From: Opitutia bacterium | Lineage (GTDB): Bacteria; Verrucomicrobiota; Verrucomicrobiia; Opitutales; Opitutaceae | Direction of reading: 5' to 3' | Length of the DNA: 42,757 bases | Assembly: GCA_947467625.1 (NCBI GenBank) | Contig: CANIJN010000013.1 | Coordinates: 1 to 42,757 of the forward strand | Made by a program: the position numbers and the translations under genes | Part shown: positions 27,903-37,096 of the stretch, in pieces | Layout of the letters: each line of letters starts with the position of its first letter | Position numbering within the stretch: the stretch's first letter is position 1 | Notes under the pieces: generated by a model | Databases searched by the model: none | Seen by the model: the letters and a program-made list of their open reading frames with translations, nothing else | What the model was told of the DNA's origin: nothing

Positions 27903-30020
27903 TTATGGCGCCTTGGGAAGGGCGTTCATCCGCCCGGGCTTTTCTGAGTTGCTGTCTTTTCCCGGCCTGGGCTCTTCCGAAGGGCGTTTTGAAGCGGAGG
28001 AAGTGCGAAACGGGGATGCAGGCAATCCAGCGCGATTATACAAATTACATCCCGCCGGGTTTTCGGCCCACGCGTAGCGCACCTCCACTGGCGACGGGAT
28101 TTTCGGCGAAGATACCACGACACAGTCCCCGTCGATGACCGCTTCCGCCCAAACAAAGGTGCCGTCTTGTCCCGCGATTTCGAACCACTGCAGCTTGGGT
28201 CCGACCACCTCCCGGACGGGGTTGAGCCCTTGCTTTTCTCCCACCATCAGCGGGGCGCCGCCGGGGTCGAACTTCACGCGAATGGTGGACCCCTCAATCA
28301 CATGTGAACGATAGAGGGGCGAGTCGCTGACCACCCCTTTCTCGCCGTAGGTCTTGCCTCGTGCCAGCAGCGCGAGGCGCTTGCCCACGTCCTGCTTGTT
28401 TTTCGGATGGATGGTAATCGCATCCCCGAGGTCGATCGCCACCGCCATACCCGTGTTGGGGGACTTGGCCAGGGCCTGCCTCTGTGCTTCCCGCAAGAGG
28501 GACCAAACGCTTTCCTGATGGTCTCGCTTGGTTTCTTTGTAGTTAGCGAGCTGAACAAAGTAGAAGGGAAAGTAACCCTCGCCCCAGCGGGCACGCCAAT
28601 CGGCAATCAACGCGGGGAACAGCGCCGCATAGCGCTCAGCGTCGGGGCCGTGCTGGGCATTCGACTCGCCTTGATACCAGATCGCTCCTCGGATCCCATA
28701 TCCCAGCAGCGGATGGATCATGCCATTGAACAGCGCCGCGGAGGTCTGGTGAATTTGCGCGCGATTTAGTGTCGGCCGTGAAGCCAGGGCGGCGGGGCTG
28801 AGCTGAGGGAATCGACGCTCGACGTAGATTTTCCAAGAATCGTCATCGGTGGGTGCGTCCCGGTACGGCAGGTTCAGAAGTTCCTTCGGAATTCTGAGTC
28901 CACCCTTCGCGGTGTGAGCAACGATCCGGGCGGCGATTTCGTTACGACCGGAGTGCACCAGTTTGCCGGGAATCCGGTACGTGCGCGGCCGGCTGTAGTA
29001 GAGCGGCGGCTCCCTGCCGGTGCTGCCCACTTCCTCACCGTTGAAGTAAACGGTGTCGTATTGCTCGGCGAGAACGCCGAGGTGCAGTGTAAAAGGCAGG
29101 CCCGCACTTTCCGGCGGCAGGTCCACCGCTTTTCGGACCCAGAAAATTCCGCCGGAATTGGCCCCGAGGGCACTGGCCAGCGTAAACGGAGTCGCCGCTG
29201 ACTTCCATCCGCTGTCGTTGAAGGATGCAGCCGCCCAACCGGCCGCGAATCCGACATTTTCGCCGTCGGTCAGTCCGTTCGCACTCTCCCAGCGGGTGAT
29301 CGCAGTGGCGAAGGCCGACTGCTCGGCCGGCGCGCGCTCCATGGTCGCAATTTCGGTGTCGGCCAGCGCCTTTAGATCGGGGTCACGGCCGAGGGCCTCG
29401 CGGCTGGTCCACGCCTGAGCTGGCGTGGCCCCCCACGCCGAATGAAGGATTCCGATGGGCACACCAAGGCTCTGGTGAACTTCCCGGGCGAAGAAATAGG
29501 CCACGCCCGGAAAGCTGCCGACCGTTGAGGGTGCGCAAACCGACCACGCAGCCGCGACCGAGTCGAGCGGCTGGAGCGAGCCGGTTTGTTCCACCTTGAA
29601 AAACCGAATGGCCGGGAAGTCCGCGGTCGACTTCTCCTCGTTCGCGTTTGCCGACTGGTCTACCGGCACGACCATATTCGACTGTCCGGAGGCAAGCCAG
29701 ACTTCGCCGACGAGCACATCCCGGATTTCAAGGCGTGTCGTACCTGAGACCACCATTGTCTGCGGCTGAGAATTGGCGGCATGCGGGCGTAGTCTGACCA
29801 ACCACTTGCCGTCAGCGCCAGCGACGGTTTCCACCTTGTCGCCGGAAAATGCCACCGTAATCTTCGTTCCCGGAACATCCCATCCCCAAATCCGGTTGGA
29901 TTGTTGCTGCTGCAGGACCAAATGATCGGCGAAGAGCGAAGCAAGGCGAACTTCCGCGCGGGTGCATGGCAGCAACAAGAGAACGAGCACAAGTGCCCGT
30001 GGAATTCTCGCTTTGATCAT
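27903..30020 (-). CDS. exported sialate-O-acetylesterase-type carbohydrate esterase (SGNH/SASA)
   Basis: The chosen start gives MIKARIPRALVLVLLLLPCTRAE, a signal peptide (705 residues). Ser114 lies in LASGQSNM, the nucleophile block of this family. GIRGAIWYQGESNA carries the second conserved block, and DLGDAITIHPKNKQ carries the catalytic Asp/His. Between the first and later blocks lies a galactose-binding-like beta-sandwich insert (about 270-400), as is usual for the long bacterial members. It would remove O-acetyl groups from sugars in the periplasm. Despite the name, many relatives act on plant or algal glycans, so sialic acid is not implied. The C-terminus extends about 30 Ser/Pro/Lys-rich residues beyond the usual GLPASPFRT end, suggesting a lost stop codon. 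Same operon as GH110. Confidence 0.88.
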   Translation of the reverse strand: MIKARIPRALVLVLLLLPCTRAEVRLASLFADHLVLQQQQSNRIWGWDVPGTKITVAFSGDKVETVAGADGKWLVRLRPHAANSQPQTMVVSGTTRLEIRDVLVGEVWLASGQSNMVVPVDQSANANEEKSTADFPAIRFFKVEQTGSLQPLDSVAAAWSVCAPSTVGSFPGVAYFFAREVHQSLGVPIGILHSAWGATPAQAWTSREALGRDPDLKALADTEIATMERAPAEQSAFATAITRWESANGLTDGENVGFAAGWAAASFNDSGWKSAATPFTLASALGANSGGIFWVRKAVDLPPESAGLPFTLHLGVLAEQYDTVYFNGEEVGSTGREPPLYYSRPRTYRIPGKLVHSGRNEIAARIVAHTAKGGLRIPKELLNLPYRDAPTDDDSWKIYVERRFPQLSPAALASRPTLNRAQIHQTSAALFNGMIHPLLGYGIRGAIWYQGESNAQHGPDAERYAALFPALIADWRARWGEGYFPFYFVQLANYKETKRDHQESVWSLLREAQRQALAKSPNTGMAVAIDLGDAITIHPKNKQDVGKRLALLARGKTYGEKGVVSDSPLYRSHVIEGSTIRVKFDPGGAPLMVGEKQGLNPVREVVGPKLQWFEIAGQDGTFVWAEAVIDGDCVVVSSPKIPSPVEVRYAWAENPAGCNLYNRAGLPASPFRTSSASKRPSEEPRPGKDSNSEKPGRMNALPKAP

Positions 30021-30166
30021 TGGTGGGAGGGTTTGCGGCGGGCGCCGGTGTGTGGATCGGCCGGCCGATGACGGCCGGGGTCGAGGCCGTGGCATGAAGC
30101 CGGTCGGAAATCGGCAACCTCAGAGCTCGGCCAGGAAAACGGTGCTCTGGCCTTCATCGACCGCCC

Positions 30167-33100
30167 TCAAAAGCTGAATGACGAGGTCAGTTGGTAAGAG
30201 CGCGGCTCTTGGTTGAACAGGCGCCGCGTGACGTAGGGCTTTCCAGTGCCATCATCGACCGCCTCGCGGGTTGTGAGATAGGTATCATTCAGGACATTGT
30301 AGATATTGAGCTGGAAATCCCACGTAACACGGTTTTTGAAAATCTTGGTGGTGTAGCCCGCATTGAGGTCATATTTCGAAAGGCTTTTGCTTAAGAAAGG
30401 CTTACGAATATCGAGCACACTGGCGGCGGTGTAAGGTTGAGAGCGTGCAAAACCGGTCACATATGGCGTTTCGTAGCGGACGTTCCCGCCGATCCGAAAG
30501 GATTTCAGCCACCCCTCCGTGAAGGAATAGGTGGCGGTGCCGACGTAGCGCCAATCGCGTACGCCAACCGACTGTTTTCCGATTTGCGAACGGGTGTTGG
30601 CCAACTGGAGCTGCGCTAGCGCAATGGCGTCGGCGACTTTGGTGTAGCCGGTGGCATTTCCGCTGGTCAGCGTGACGTTGCTGTATTTCTGCCACTCCGG
30701 CAGGCTGGAATCGATGAGTGCTTTTACGTCCTGCGCGGCATCCTCCACGACGATGGTCTGCTTCCCCGCGGTAAGGCGGATGCGCCAGGCTCTCGAAGGA
30801 TTGGCGACCAGGGAGAACTCGTAGCCGTTGGCCTTGGTGTCCTGATAATAATTCGGTGTGCCCAACTGCGCGACGCGATTCTCCTGCCCGATGGTGTTCC
30901 AAATGTTGAGGATCGGAGCAAGCATCGCATTGCGCAGGCCTGAACCGGCGGTATTTTGGTTTTTCTGCACCGTCTCATATCGCGTCAGGGTGCCAGAAAG
31001 CCGATTCTCCATCGCATCGAACTTGATGCCATAGTCCTTGGTTTTTCCGGTCGATGGCTGCAGCCGCTGGCCGGTAAAATCATTGGCGAACGGTGCTGAC
31101 GCGTTGAGTATGTCGGATGTATTGTAATACAACCCAATCGCCCTGATGGGACGAACAATGACACTACTGGTCGCGGTATTGCTGGAAGATTTTGTCATGG
31201 CATCCAAGGTGCCGTAATAGGCGTTTTCTGCCAGGTTGCCGGGTGGAGGCATCCATTCTCCCGCCGCATTATATTTTGAGGGGTAACTGCGCGTTTGTGC
31301 GGTCAGATCATCCCGCCTAAATCCCTCGAGAATTACGATCCGGTCATAGCCGGGCTCCACCGGCCATAAGAACGCCTGTAGTGCCGCGATCTTTGATTCC
31401 GTGCCCTGGAGATTGTAGCGGGGTACGTCCTTCACCTGCCGCCGTTCCACACGATATCCGGGGGCTTTGTTGATTGCGGTCGGATCATCCGGCACGGCAG
31501 CATTTACTCCGTTGGCGGGGTCGAGGTAGAATCGCCGCCGAATGCGGTTGTCGATGTTGCTTAAATCCGTGCTCAATCCTGGCAAGGGCGTGGTGTTGAC
31601 CCAGTACCACCCTTGGGAGCGATTTAGTTGGTCGCTTTTCTGAAATAGCGCCGATGCTGTGTAGCGACCGAGCCCAATGTTTCGGACGGGTTTGAACCGA
31701 TTGAGGTCGAACTGGTACGATAGCGTGGCGCGGCCGGTCTTCATTTCCCGGTCCTCCAAGGTGCCGGAGTCGCCATCCAGCGCCTCAAGATAAGCGCGTC
31801 CGACGTTGGGATTCGGCGTGCCGTCCGGCATCAATAGGTTCGGGTCAGCCCGAAGAATAAGCTGCCCCTGGGCCATGGTGGAATTGTAGTAATATCGCGA
31901 GTACATGCGATTCCACGCCGCTTCCAGGCTTAAACCCGGTGCGAGTTGTTGCTGCACGGATACGGTCTGGCGATTGTAGATGGTCCTGATCCAGTTGGTG
32001 TTGCCGTCAGCATTGGTGCTGGGCGGGACGATCGCGTTTTCCGAAGTGAATGAACGCTGCGCGATCGCGGTATTGTCGATGTTACCGGGAAGGGAGGCGG
32101 ACTCGCCCAAGGCCGCACCGCGCCAATTCTGCAGCGCGTTGGGCTGCCCGGCGATGGCGAGGAAATAGTTCGAACCCGCGTTGAGGCGGGCCAGGCCGGA
32201 GCCCGCAGCGGTATTTAGTGCTGCAGCCTGCGGTGAGGAAGGGAGAGTGCCGTTGGCCAACGGCGTCTTCCAGTTCCAGAGTGGCCTTCCGGCCTGAACC
32301 CATGGCGTATACGCGTCACCGACCACGTACGGGATGAGGAAGGGCCTGTTGTAGCTCCCAGTCTCGGCATTCAGCGTGATCGAGGTCTTGGTTCCCGGCT
32401 TGTAGGTCAGAGAGCCATAGAACCCATCCCGGTCATAATAATACGGACGCTGATAGGTCTTGGTGCGGCCGCGAAGCGCCGCGATGCGCAGACCCAGCCG
32501 CTTTGGTAGGAGCACTTGATCGATATCCATTTCCGTCCGAAGGCTGCCATAGTCGTTGCCGACAAACTTAACCGCATAGCGATTGCGCTCCAGCCGGGAG
32601 GTTTTGCTCGATGCGCTGATGCTGCCGCCGGGACTGCCCACGCCGTAAAGAATTGAATTGGCGCCGCGGACAAGGGTCAGCGACTCTGAGTTGTAACGAT
32701 CAAGTGGAACGATGCCGTTAGAGAAGAAGTCCAATCCCACCGAACTGGAAGTGAAGCCGCGAACGAAAAAGGTCGTGGAGGAGATCTGCGCATTGTTGAC
32801 GAAATCGTTGTCCGACGTGCCGTTGAAGTTTCCAGCGTTGGCGGAGTACTGCAGCGCCTCCAGCATGTTGGTCGCTCCCACGTCATTGAGGAACTCCTCC
32901 GTGAGAACGTCGATCGAGGCCCCGACATCTTTCAGGGAGGTAGCGAGCCGGGTGCCCGATAGGGTCTGAGTCGCCAGATAGCCGACTTGGGAATCTGCGC
33001 TGACCACAAAGCGGGCGAGTTCGACTGCTTGTGCCGTGACGGCTCCGGTCTTCGCCTCAGCTGCCTTTGGCGCGTTCGGGCCGCGGCCGGTGTTTTCCGG

Positions 33101-33442
33101 CGCCGCCCTTGGGGCGTTTGGGTCGTCGTCCCTTCGGACCACCATGCCGCCGGTCTTGGCGTCCTCAAACGCGGTCAAGTCGGTGCCGGCCAAGAGGCGG
33201 TCCAGTGCCTCCCGCACCGTGAACTGGCCCTTCACCGCCTTGGTCTGGATCGCACCCACGGGGGAAAAGACAATCTCGCGCCCCGCCTGCTGGGCGAACT
33301 TTTTCAGGGTGTCCCGGGCTTCGCCAAGAGGAACATCGAAGGCGATGCGGGCTTCGGCCGCGAGCAAGGCGGTAGCAAAGGAGAAGCAAAAGGCGGCGGC
33401 GGCCGCCCAGCGAAAGAACTTTGGCCGGATAGATAGAGTCAT
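30167..33442 (-). CDS. TonB-dependent receptor with N-terminal STN signalling domain
   Basis: The start MTLSIRPKFFRWAAAAAFCFSFATALLAAEA gives a signal peptide. Residues about 33-105 form an STN (secretin/TonB N-terminal) domain (FDVPLGEARDTLKKFAQQAG, VREALDRLLAGTDL), the part that contacts FecR in the periplasm. A low-complexity linker follows, then a TonB-box-like ELARFVVSA and a plug with TFFVRGF, SLTLVRGANSILYGVGSPGG. The barrel ends ...QLTSSFSF with a terminal Phe. The 1091 residues are typical of the large verrucomicrobial TonB receptors. It probably imports a glycan and reports its presence to FecR and the sigma factor encoded just upstream. There is no SusD gene, which fits Verrucomicrobiota rather than Bacteroidetes. 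Confidence 0.93.
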   Translation of the reverse strand: MTLSIRPKFFRWAAAAAFCFSFATALLAAEARIAFDVPLGEARDTLKKFAQQAGREIVFSPVGAIQTKAVKGQFTVREALDRLLAGTDLTAFEDAKTGGMVVRRDDDPNAPRAAPENTGRGPNAPKAAEAKTGAVTAQAVELARFVVSADSQVGYLATQTLSGTRLATSLKDVGASIDVLTEEFLNDVGATNMLEALQYSANAGNFNGTSDNDFVNNAQISSTTFFVRGFTSSSVGLDFFSNGIVPLDRYNSESLTLVRGANSILYGVGSPGGSISASSKTSRLERNRYAVKFVGNDYGSLRTEMDIDQVLLPKRLGLRIAALRGRTKTYQRPYYYDRDGFYGSLTYKPGTKTSITLNAETGSYNRPFLIPYVVGDAYTPWVQAGRPLWNWKTPLANGTLPSSPQAAALNTAAGSGLARLNAGSNYFLAIAGQPNALQNWRGAALGESASLPGNIDNTAIAQRSFTSENAIVPPSTNADGNTNWIRTIYNRQTVSVQQQLAPGLSLEAAWNRMYSRYYYNSTMAQGQLILRADPNLLMPDGTPNPNVGRAYLEALDGDSGTLEDREMKTGRATLSYQFDLNRFKPVRNIGLGRYTASALFQKSDQLNRSQGWYWVNTTPLPGLSTDLSNIDNRIRRRFYLDPANGVNAAVPDDPTAINKAPGYRVERRQVKDVPRYNLQGTESKIAALQAFLWPVEPGYDRIVILEGFRRDDLTAQTRSYPSKYNAAGEWMPPPGNLAENAYYGTLDAMTKSSSNTATSSVIVRPIRAIGLYYNTSDILNASAPFANDFTGQRLQPSTGKTKDYGIKFDAMENRLSGTLTRYETVQKNQNTAGSGLRNAMLAPILNIWNTIGQENRVAQLGTPNYYQDTKANGYEFSLVANPSRAWRIRLTAGKQTIVVEDAAQDVKALIDSSLPEWQKYSNVTLTSGNATGYTKVADAIALAQLQLANTRSQIGKQSVGVRDWRYVGTATYSFTEGWLKSFRIGGNVRYETPYVTGFARSQPYTAASVLDIRKPFLSKSLSKYDLNAGYTTKIFKNRVTWDFQLNIYNVLNDTYLTTREAVDDGTGKPYVTRRLFNQEPRSYQLTSSFSF

Positions 33443-33541
33443 GGGGGTTAGTCTCAATAACAGAGATGCTCCGGAGCCGCGAAATCCTCTAGCGCGAGTT
33501 TAGGAAATCGCGATCCCCGGCATCACCTCTCTAATATGCCC

Positions 33542-34579
33542 TTACTTACGCCGAGGCCGGTGCAGGGAGATGACGTTGCCGGAACGTTCGACCTCGAGGC
33601 CAAACCCACCCTCCAGCAGCCGCAGAAATCCTTCGACATTGTCGGATCGCAGTGAGGCGCTCAGCGGCAAGTCGGCAAGCGACGGATCATCTACGGTAAT
33701 CTGGAACGGCGCGTTGCGCCGGTTGAATTCAGCAATGATTGCGGAAAGCGGCGCCTCGGCGAAATCGAGCACCGTGGGCTGCCATGCCAGCAGGCGGGCG
33801 GTGTCCTCCGGCGTGACGACGACGACTGCGAGCGGCGAATCCGGGGCGAGGGAAACCACACACCGGTGGCCTGCCTCCACCCGCGCCGCCTCCGCCGCTT
33901 CGCGCTCGCCGGTATGCGCCGGCTTCGGTGTCCGCACGTCGACCGTGCCCTCGGTCACCACCACGTCCACGCTGGCGGTCCGGCGCTGAACGTTGAAGGC
34001 CGTGCCCACTGCGCGCACGGTGACCGTTCCCGCCCGGACCGTAAAGGGCCGCTTCGGGTCTTTGGCCACTTGAAAATGCGCCTCGCCGCGGGAGAGTTCG
34101 ATGTGGCGCTCGCCGGCGGAAAAATTCACGCGAAGCTCCGCTCCGCGGTTCAGTTCGATGACGGAACCATCCTCAAGCGTGCGCCGCTCGATCAGGGCGA
34201 TTTGGCCGGGAGCGATCGCCATCGCCGTTGCATCCGAGGGATTTCCCGGCCGGGCAAGAAATACCCCCAATACCACGGCCGCCGCCGCTGCGAGAGCGCC
34301 GGGAATGAACCAGGCCGCGTGGCGCCGCCAACGGGAAACAACACCCCGCGGAGGCGGAGCAAGGAGATCACGATTGGGCCGCGCGCCGTGGATGGGCCGC
34401 CAGTCCGCGAGGAGATCAAGGCGTGTCCAGCCGGCCTTTTGCCGCGTCAGTTCTTCACCGTGACGCAAATCTGCCCCCAACCAATCGAGAAACTCATCCT
34501 GTTCGGCAGCAGTGAGCGCCCGCTCTAGACGCACCACCCAAAGGGCGGCCTCAAATTCGACTTTCTCAGATGCTTTCAT
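33542..34579 (-). CDS. FecR-family anti-sigma/signal-transfer protein
   Basis: The start ATG overlaps the sigma factor stop (ATGA), giving 345 residues. Residues 1-60 are a cytoplasmic DUF4880-type segment (FEAALWVVRLERALTAAEQDEFLDWL) that would hold the sigma factor. One membrane helix lies at about 88-110. The FecR domain (about 120-215) includes DGSVIELNRGAELRV and VRAVGTAFNV. A C-terminal STN-like/DUF4974 part (about 270-345) has FAEAPLSAIIAEFNRRN. It passes the signal from the STN domain of the receptor across the inner membrane. Gene order sigma-fecR-receptor is the classic arrangement. Confidence 0.92.
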   Translation of the reverse strand: MKASEKVEFEAALWVVRLERALTAAEQDEFLDWLGADLRHGEELTRQKAGWTRLDLLADWRPIHGARPNRDLLAPPPRGVVSRWRRHAAWFIPGALAAAAAVVLGVFLARPGNPSDATAMAIAPGQIALIERRTLEDGSVIELNRGAELRVNFSAGERHIELSRGEAHFQVAKDPKRPFTVRAGTVTVRAVGTAFNVQRRTASVDVVVTEGTVDVRTPKPAHTGEREAAEAARVEAGHRCVVSLAPDSPLAVVVVTPEDTARLLAWQPTVLDFAEAPLSAIIAEFNRRNAPFQITVDDPSLADLPLSASLRSDNVEGFLRLLEGGFGLEVERSGNVISLHRPRRK

Positions 34580-35115
34580 GCGGGCGGCGGCAGATCGTGA
34601 TTTGCGCGAAAGTATCGGTTGATCTTCTTTAGTCCAACCGCGGTGTGAATTTCCACCGTATGCTCCGCGATCCCGAGTTCCGCCGCGGTTTCCAGCTGCG
34701 ATAGACCATAAATCTTCCGCAGGGTAAGTACCTGCCGGCAACGGGAGGGCAACTGTTGGATGGCTTGGGTAAGCATCTCGAGTTCCTGGGCGCGAGCGAC
34801 CGCCTCCGGGATATCAGTGGCCTCGTCAAGAATCGCCCCGGCATCGATTTCCTCGAGTGAGCCTGTGTTGCGCGCGTGCCGGCTCCGCGCCTTCATGAGG
34901 GCGAGATTGCGCGCGACGACATAGAGGTAGGCCTTGGGCGAGCGGACCGCGGTGGTCTCATGGGCGTACAAGACTCGCAGGACGGCCTCCTGCACGAGGT
35001 CGTCGACCTCCGAGGTGTCGGGAAACTGACTCAGGAGCCAGGCGCGCAGCATCCCGGCGTGGGGCTGCAACTCAGTCGCAAACCAGCGGGAGGTCTCGGG
35101 GTCCAGAGGAGGCAT
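34576..35115 (-). CDS. ECF RNA polymerase sigma factor (FecI-type)
   Basis: The 179-residue protein has sigma region 2 (VDDLVQEAVLRVLYAH, about 37-52, then AYLYVVARNLALMKAR) and region 4 (LPSRCRQVLTLRKIYGLSQ followed by the helix-turn-helix ETAAELGIAEHTVEIH, about 122-157). It is the first gene of the run on the minus strand that continues through fecR, the receptor, the esterase, GH110 and the sulfatase, so it probably controls them when FecR releases it. The ATG at 35115 is followed by normal coding sequence. I could not identify its target promoter. Confidence 0.93.
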   Translation of the reverse strand: MPPLDPETSRWFATELQPHAGMLRAWLLSQFPDTSEVDDLVQEAVLRVLYAHETTAVRSPKAYLYVVARNLALMKARSRHARNTGSLEEIDAGAILDEATDIPEAVARAQELEMLTQAIQQLPSRCRQVLTLRKIYGLSQLETAAELGIAEHTVEIHTAVGLKKINRYFRANHDLPPPA

Positions 35116-35628
35116 GAATGGGGTGGGCGACCTACTGGCTTACGTCATCAGTCGCAGCTTCCGCAAGGCCCGTGCAAGAATAGTTTCCCTGGGTTGAAAA
35201 GCACTAGAGGAATTTTCCGCGCCGCGCATCGGCACCGCGCACTGACTCCAGCGATGTTCGAAGCTACCAATCGGCCGCCCACGAACACTCGCCATTCGCT
35301 TTGCCACCGTACCCGGCAAATCAAAGTCTGCATCACTTGGGCGACTGATATAAAAATCTGGAATCTGGAAACCTGCGCGAGGACTCAGCCATGATTGTTT
35401 ATGCAGCAGACCGTGACCAGCGCTGACCTTGGAATACTTTCGGCGCTAGCGAAAATATCCGGGATGAATAATTTCAGTTCCTTCGTCAGCGTGATTTCCG
35501 TAGGGCACAAGTTCCGACGCCTTCGCTGAGCGCTCAAGGAGGAACTCGGTCGAAATGTCCGCCGTGAGCATTCTGTGGGTGGGCGGGCACGTCCCTGTGC
35601 CCGCCCACCTCGCGAATGCACGAACCCC
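35116..35628. other. 513-bp region upstream of the sigma factor gene; no gene seen
   Basis: The region has lower GC (for example 35330-35380 and 35440-35480) and presumably carries the promoter of the glycan locus. It ends in the palindromic repeat at 35579. Short open frames on both strands show no family features. Confidence 0.4.
35579..35608 (+). repeat. 26-bp direct repeat, right copy, with full 12-bp hairpin
   Basis: GTGGGCGGGCAC pairs perfectly with GTGCCCGCCCAC across loop GTCCCT (35579-35608), and one more G-C pair extends it. The first 26 bases are identical to 23951-23976 in the same orientation. It lies 21 bp from the 3' end of the DUF1501 gene, so it could also act as a transcript-end hairpin there. 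Confidence 0.85.
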
Positions 35629-37083
35629 CTACGCCATAATCCCCGGGATCACCTCACCTGCGATGCCGGTGAGGCGCACATCGAGACCCTGAAATTTCGT
35701 CGAGAGGCGGTGGTGGTCGACGCCCAGCAGCGCGAGCATCGTGGCGTGGAGGTCGTGCACATTGACCACATCCTGCACCGCCCGATAACCGAGTTCGTCT
35801 GTAGCGCCATAGGTGATACCGGGCTTCACGCCGCCACCGGCCATGAATACGCTGAACGACAAAATGTGGTGATCGCGCCCCGTCCCCTGCCCCATCGGCG
35901 TGCGGCCAAACTCACCGCCCCAGAGGATGAGTGTGTCGTCGAGCATCCCGCGTTGTTTGAGATCTTTGATGAGCGCCGCCGTCGCCCGGTCGACGGCCTG
36001 CGCACCGGACTTCATCCCGTTCTCCAAATCGCCGTGATGATCCCACGCGCGGTGGTAGAGCTGGATCATCCGCACGCCGCGCTCGGCGAGCCGGCGCGCG
36101 AGCAGACAGTTGGAGGCGTAGCTGCCGTCGCCGGCTTCCTTCACCCCGTAGAGGTCGAGCATTTCCTTCGGCTCGTTCTTGAAATTCACGAGATCGGGCA
36201 CGCTCGTCTGCATCTTGAACGCCAGTTCGTATTGCGCGATGCGCGTGGCGATCTCCGGATCGTGCTGTTGCTCACCGAGGAAGCCGTTCATCCGCGCGAT
36301 CTCATCGACGACCTGCCGCTGCGTGCTCTGACACACGCCGTCCGGATTCCCAATGTAGTGCACCGCGTCGCCGCGCGACTGAAACTGAATGCCCTGGAAT
36401 CGGCTCGGCAACACGCCGCTGCTCCACTGGCGCGCCGAGATGGGTTGTTGTCCAGACTTGCCGGCGGATGTGAGCACGATGAAACCCGGCAAATCCTGCG
36501 TCTCCGCGCCGAGGCCATACGTGAGCCACGAGCCCATGCTGGGCCGGCCCTTGATGATCGAGCCGGTATTCATGAACGCGTGGGCCGTGTCGTGGTTGAT
36601 CTGCTCCGTCTGCATCGACCGGATCACGCAGAGCTCATCCGCGAGACTCGCGATGTGCGGAAATAAATCACTCACCTCGATCCCGGATTTTCCGTGCTTC
36701 TGAAACGCCGTGAACGACCCCCGCGCCTTGAGCACGGCACCCTGCAGCTGCGCGAGTTGTTGCCCTTTGGTGAACGACTCGGGAAACGGCTTATCGTGGA
36801 GATCCTTCAACACGGGCTTCCAGTCGAACGTCTCGAACTGCGACGGTCCGCCCGCCATGCAGAGAAAGATCACGCGCTTCGCCTTCACCGGGAGATGCGC
36901 CGCCTGGAGCGCTCCGTTCCAGTGCGCTGGCCGAGTCGGCCCCGAGCCACCGGCGAGCGATGCCGCGCGGGCCTTGTTTTGCACCATCGCCAGCGCGAGA
37001 CCGCCGAGGCCGTAGGCGCTCTGGGTGAGAAAAGAACGACGATTAATACTCAACGCGTGGGCCGTGGGATCGAAGGTTTTCAT
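35629..37083 (-). CDS. DUF1501 family exported protein
   Basis: The 484-residue protein has a Tat signal (INRRSFLTQSAYGLGGLALAM). Family motifs are VIFLCMAGGPSQFETFDWKP, INHDTAHAFMNTGSIIKGRPSMGSW (core HDTAHAFM), YHRAWDHHGDLENGM and LILWGGEFGRTPMGQGTGRDHH. DUF1501 proteins share the alkaline-phosphatase/sulfatase fold and carry conserved His/Asp, suggesting a metal site, but no reaction is established. It follows its usual partner, the PSCyt/DUF1549/DUF1553 cytochrome, by 13 bp, so the two form an operon. Full-length with no irregularities. Confidence 0.93.
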   Translation of the reverse strand: MKTFDPTAHALSINRRSFLTQSAYGLGGLALAMVQNKARAASLAGGSGPTRPAHWNGALQAAHLPVKAKRVIFLCMAGGPSQFETFDWKPVLKDLHDKPFPESFTKGQQLAQLQGAVLKARGSFTAFQKHGKSGIEVSDLFPHIASLADELCVIRSMQTEQINHDTAHAFMNTGSIIKGRPSMGSWLTYGLGAETQDLPGFIVLTSAGKSGQQPISARQWSSGVLPSRFQGIQFQSRGDAVHYIGNPDGVCQSTQRQVVDEIARMNGFLGEQQHDPEIATRIAQYELAFKMQTSVPDLVNFKNEPKEMLDLYGVKEAGDGSYASNCLLARRLAERGVRMIQLYHRAWDHHGDLENGMKSGAQAVDRATAALIKDLKQRGMLDDTLILWGGEFGRTPMGQGTGRDHHILSFSVFMAGGGVKPGITYGATDELGYRAVQDVVNVHDLHATMLALLGVDHHRLSTKFQGLDVRLTGIAGEVIPGIMA

Positions 37084-37096
37084 ACGAGGCGGGCGA

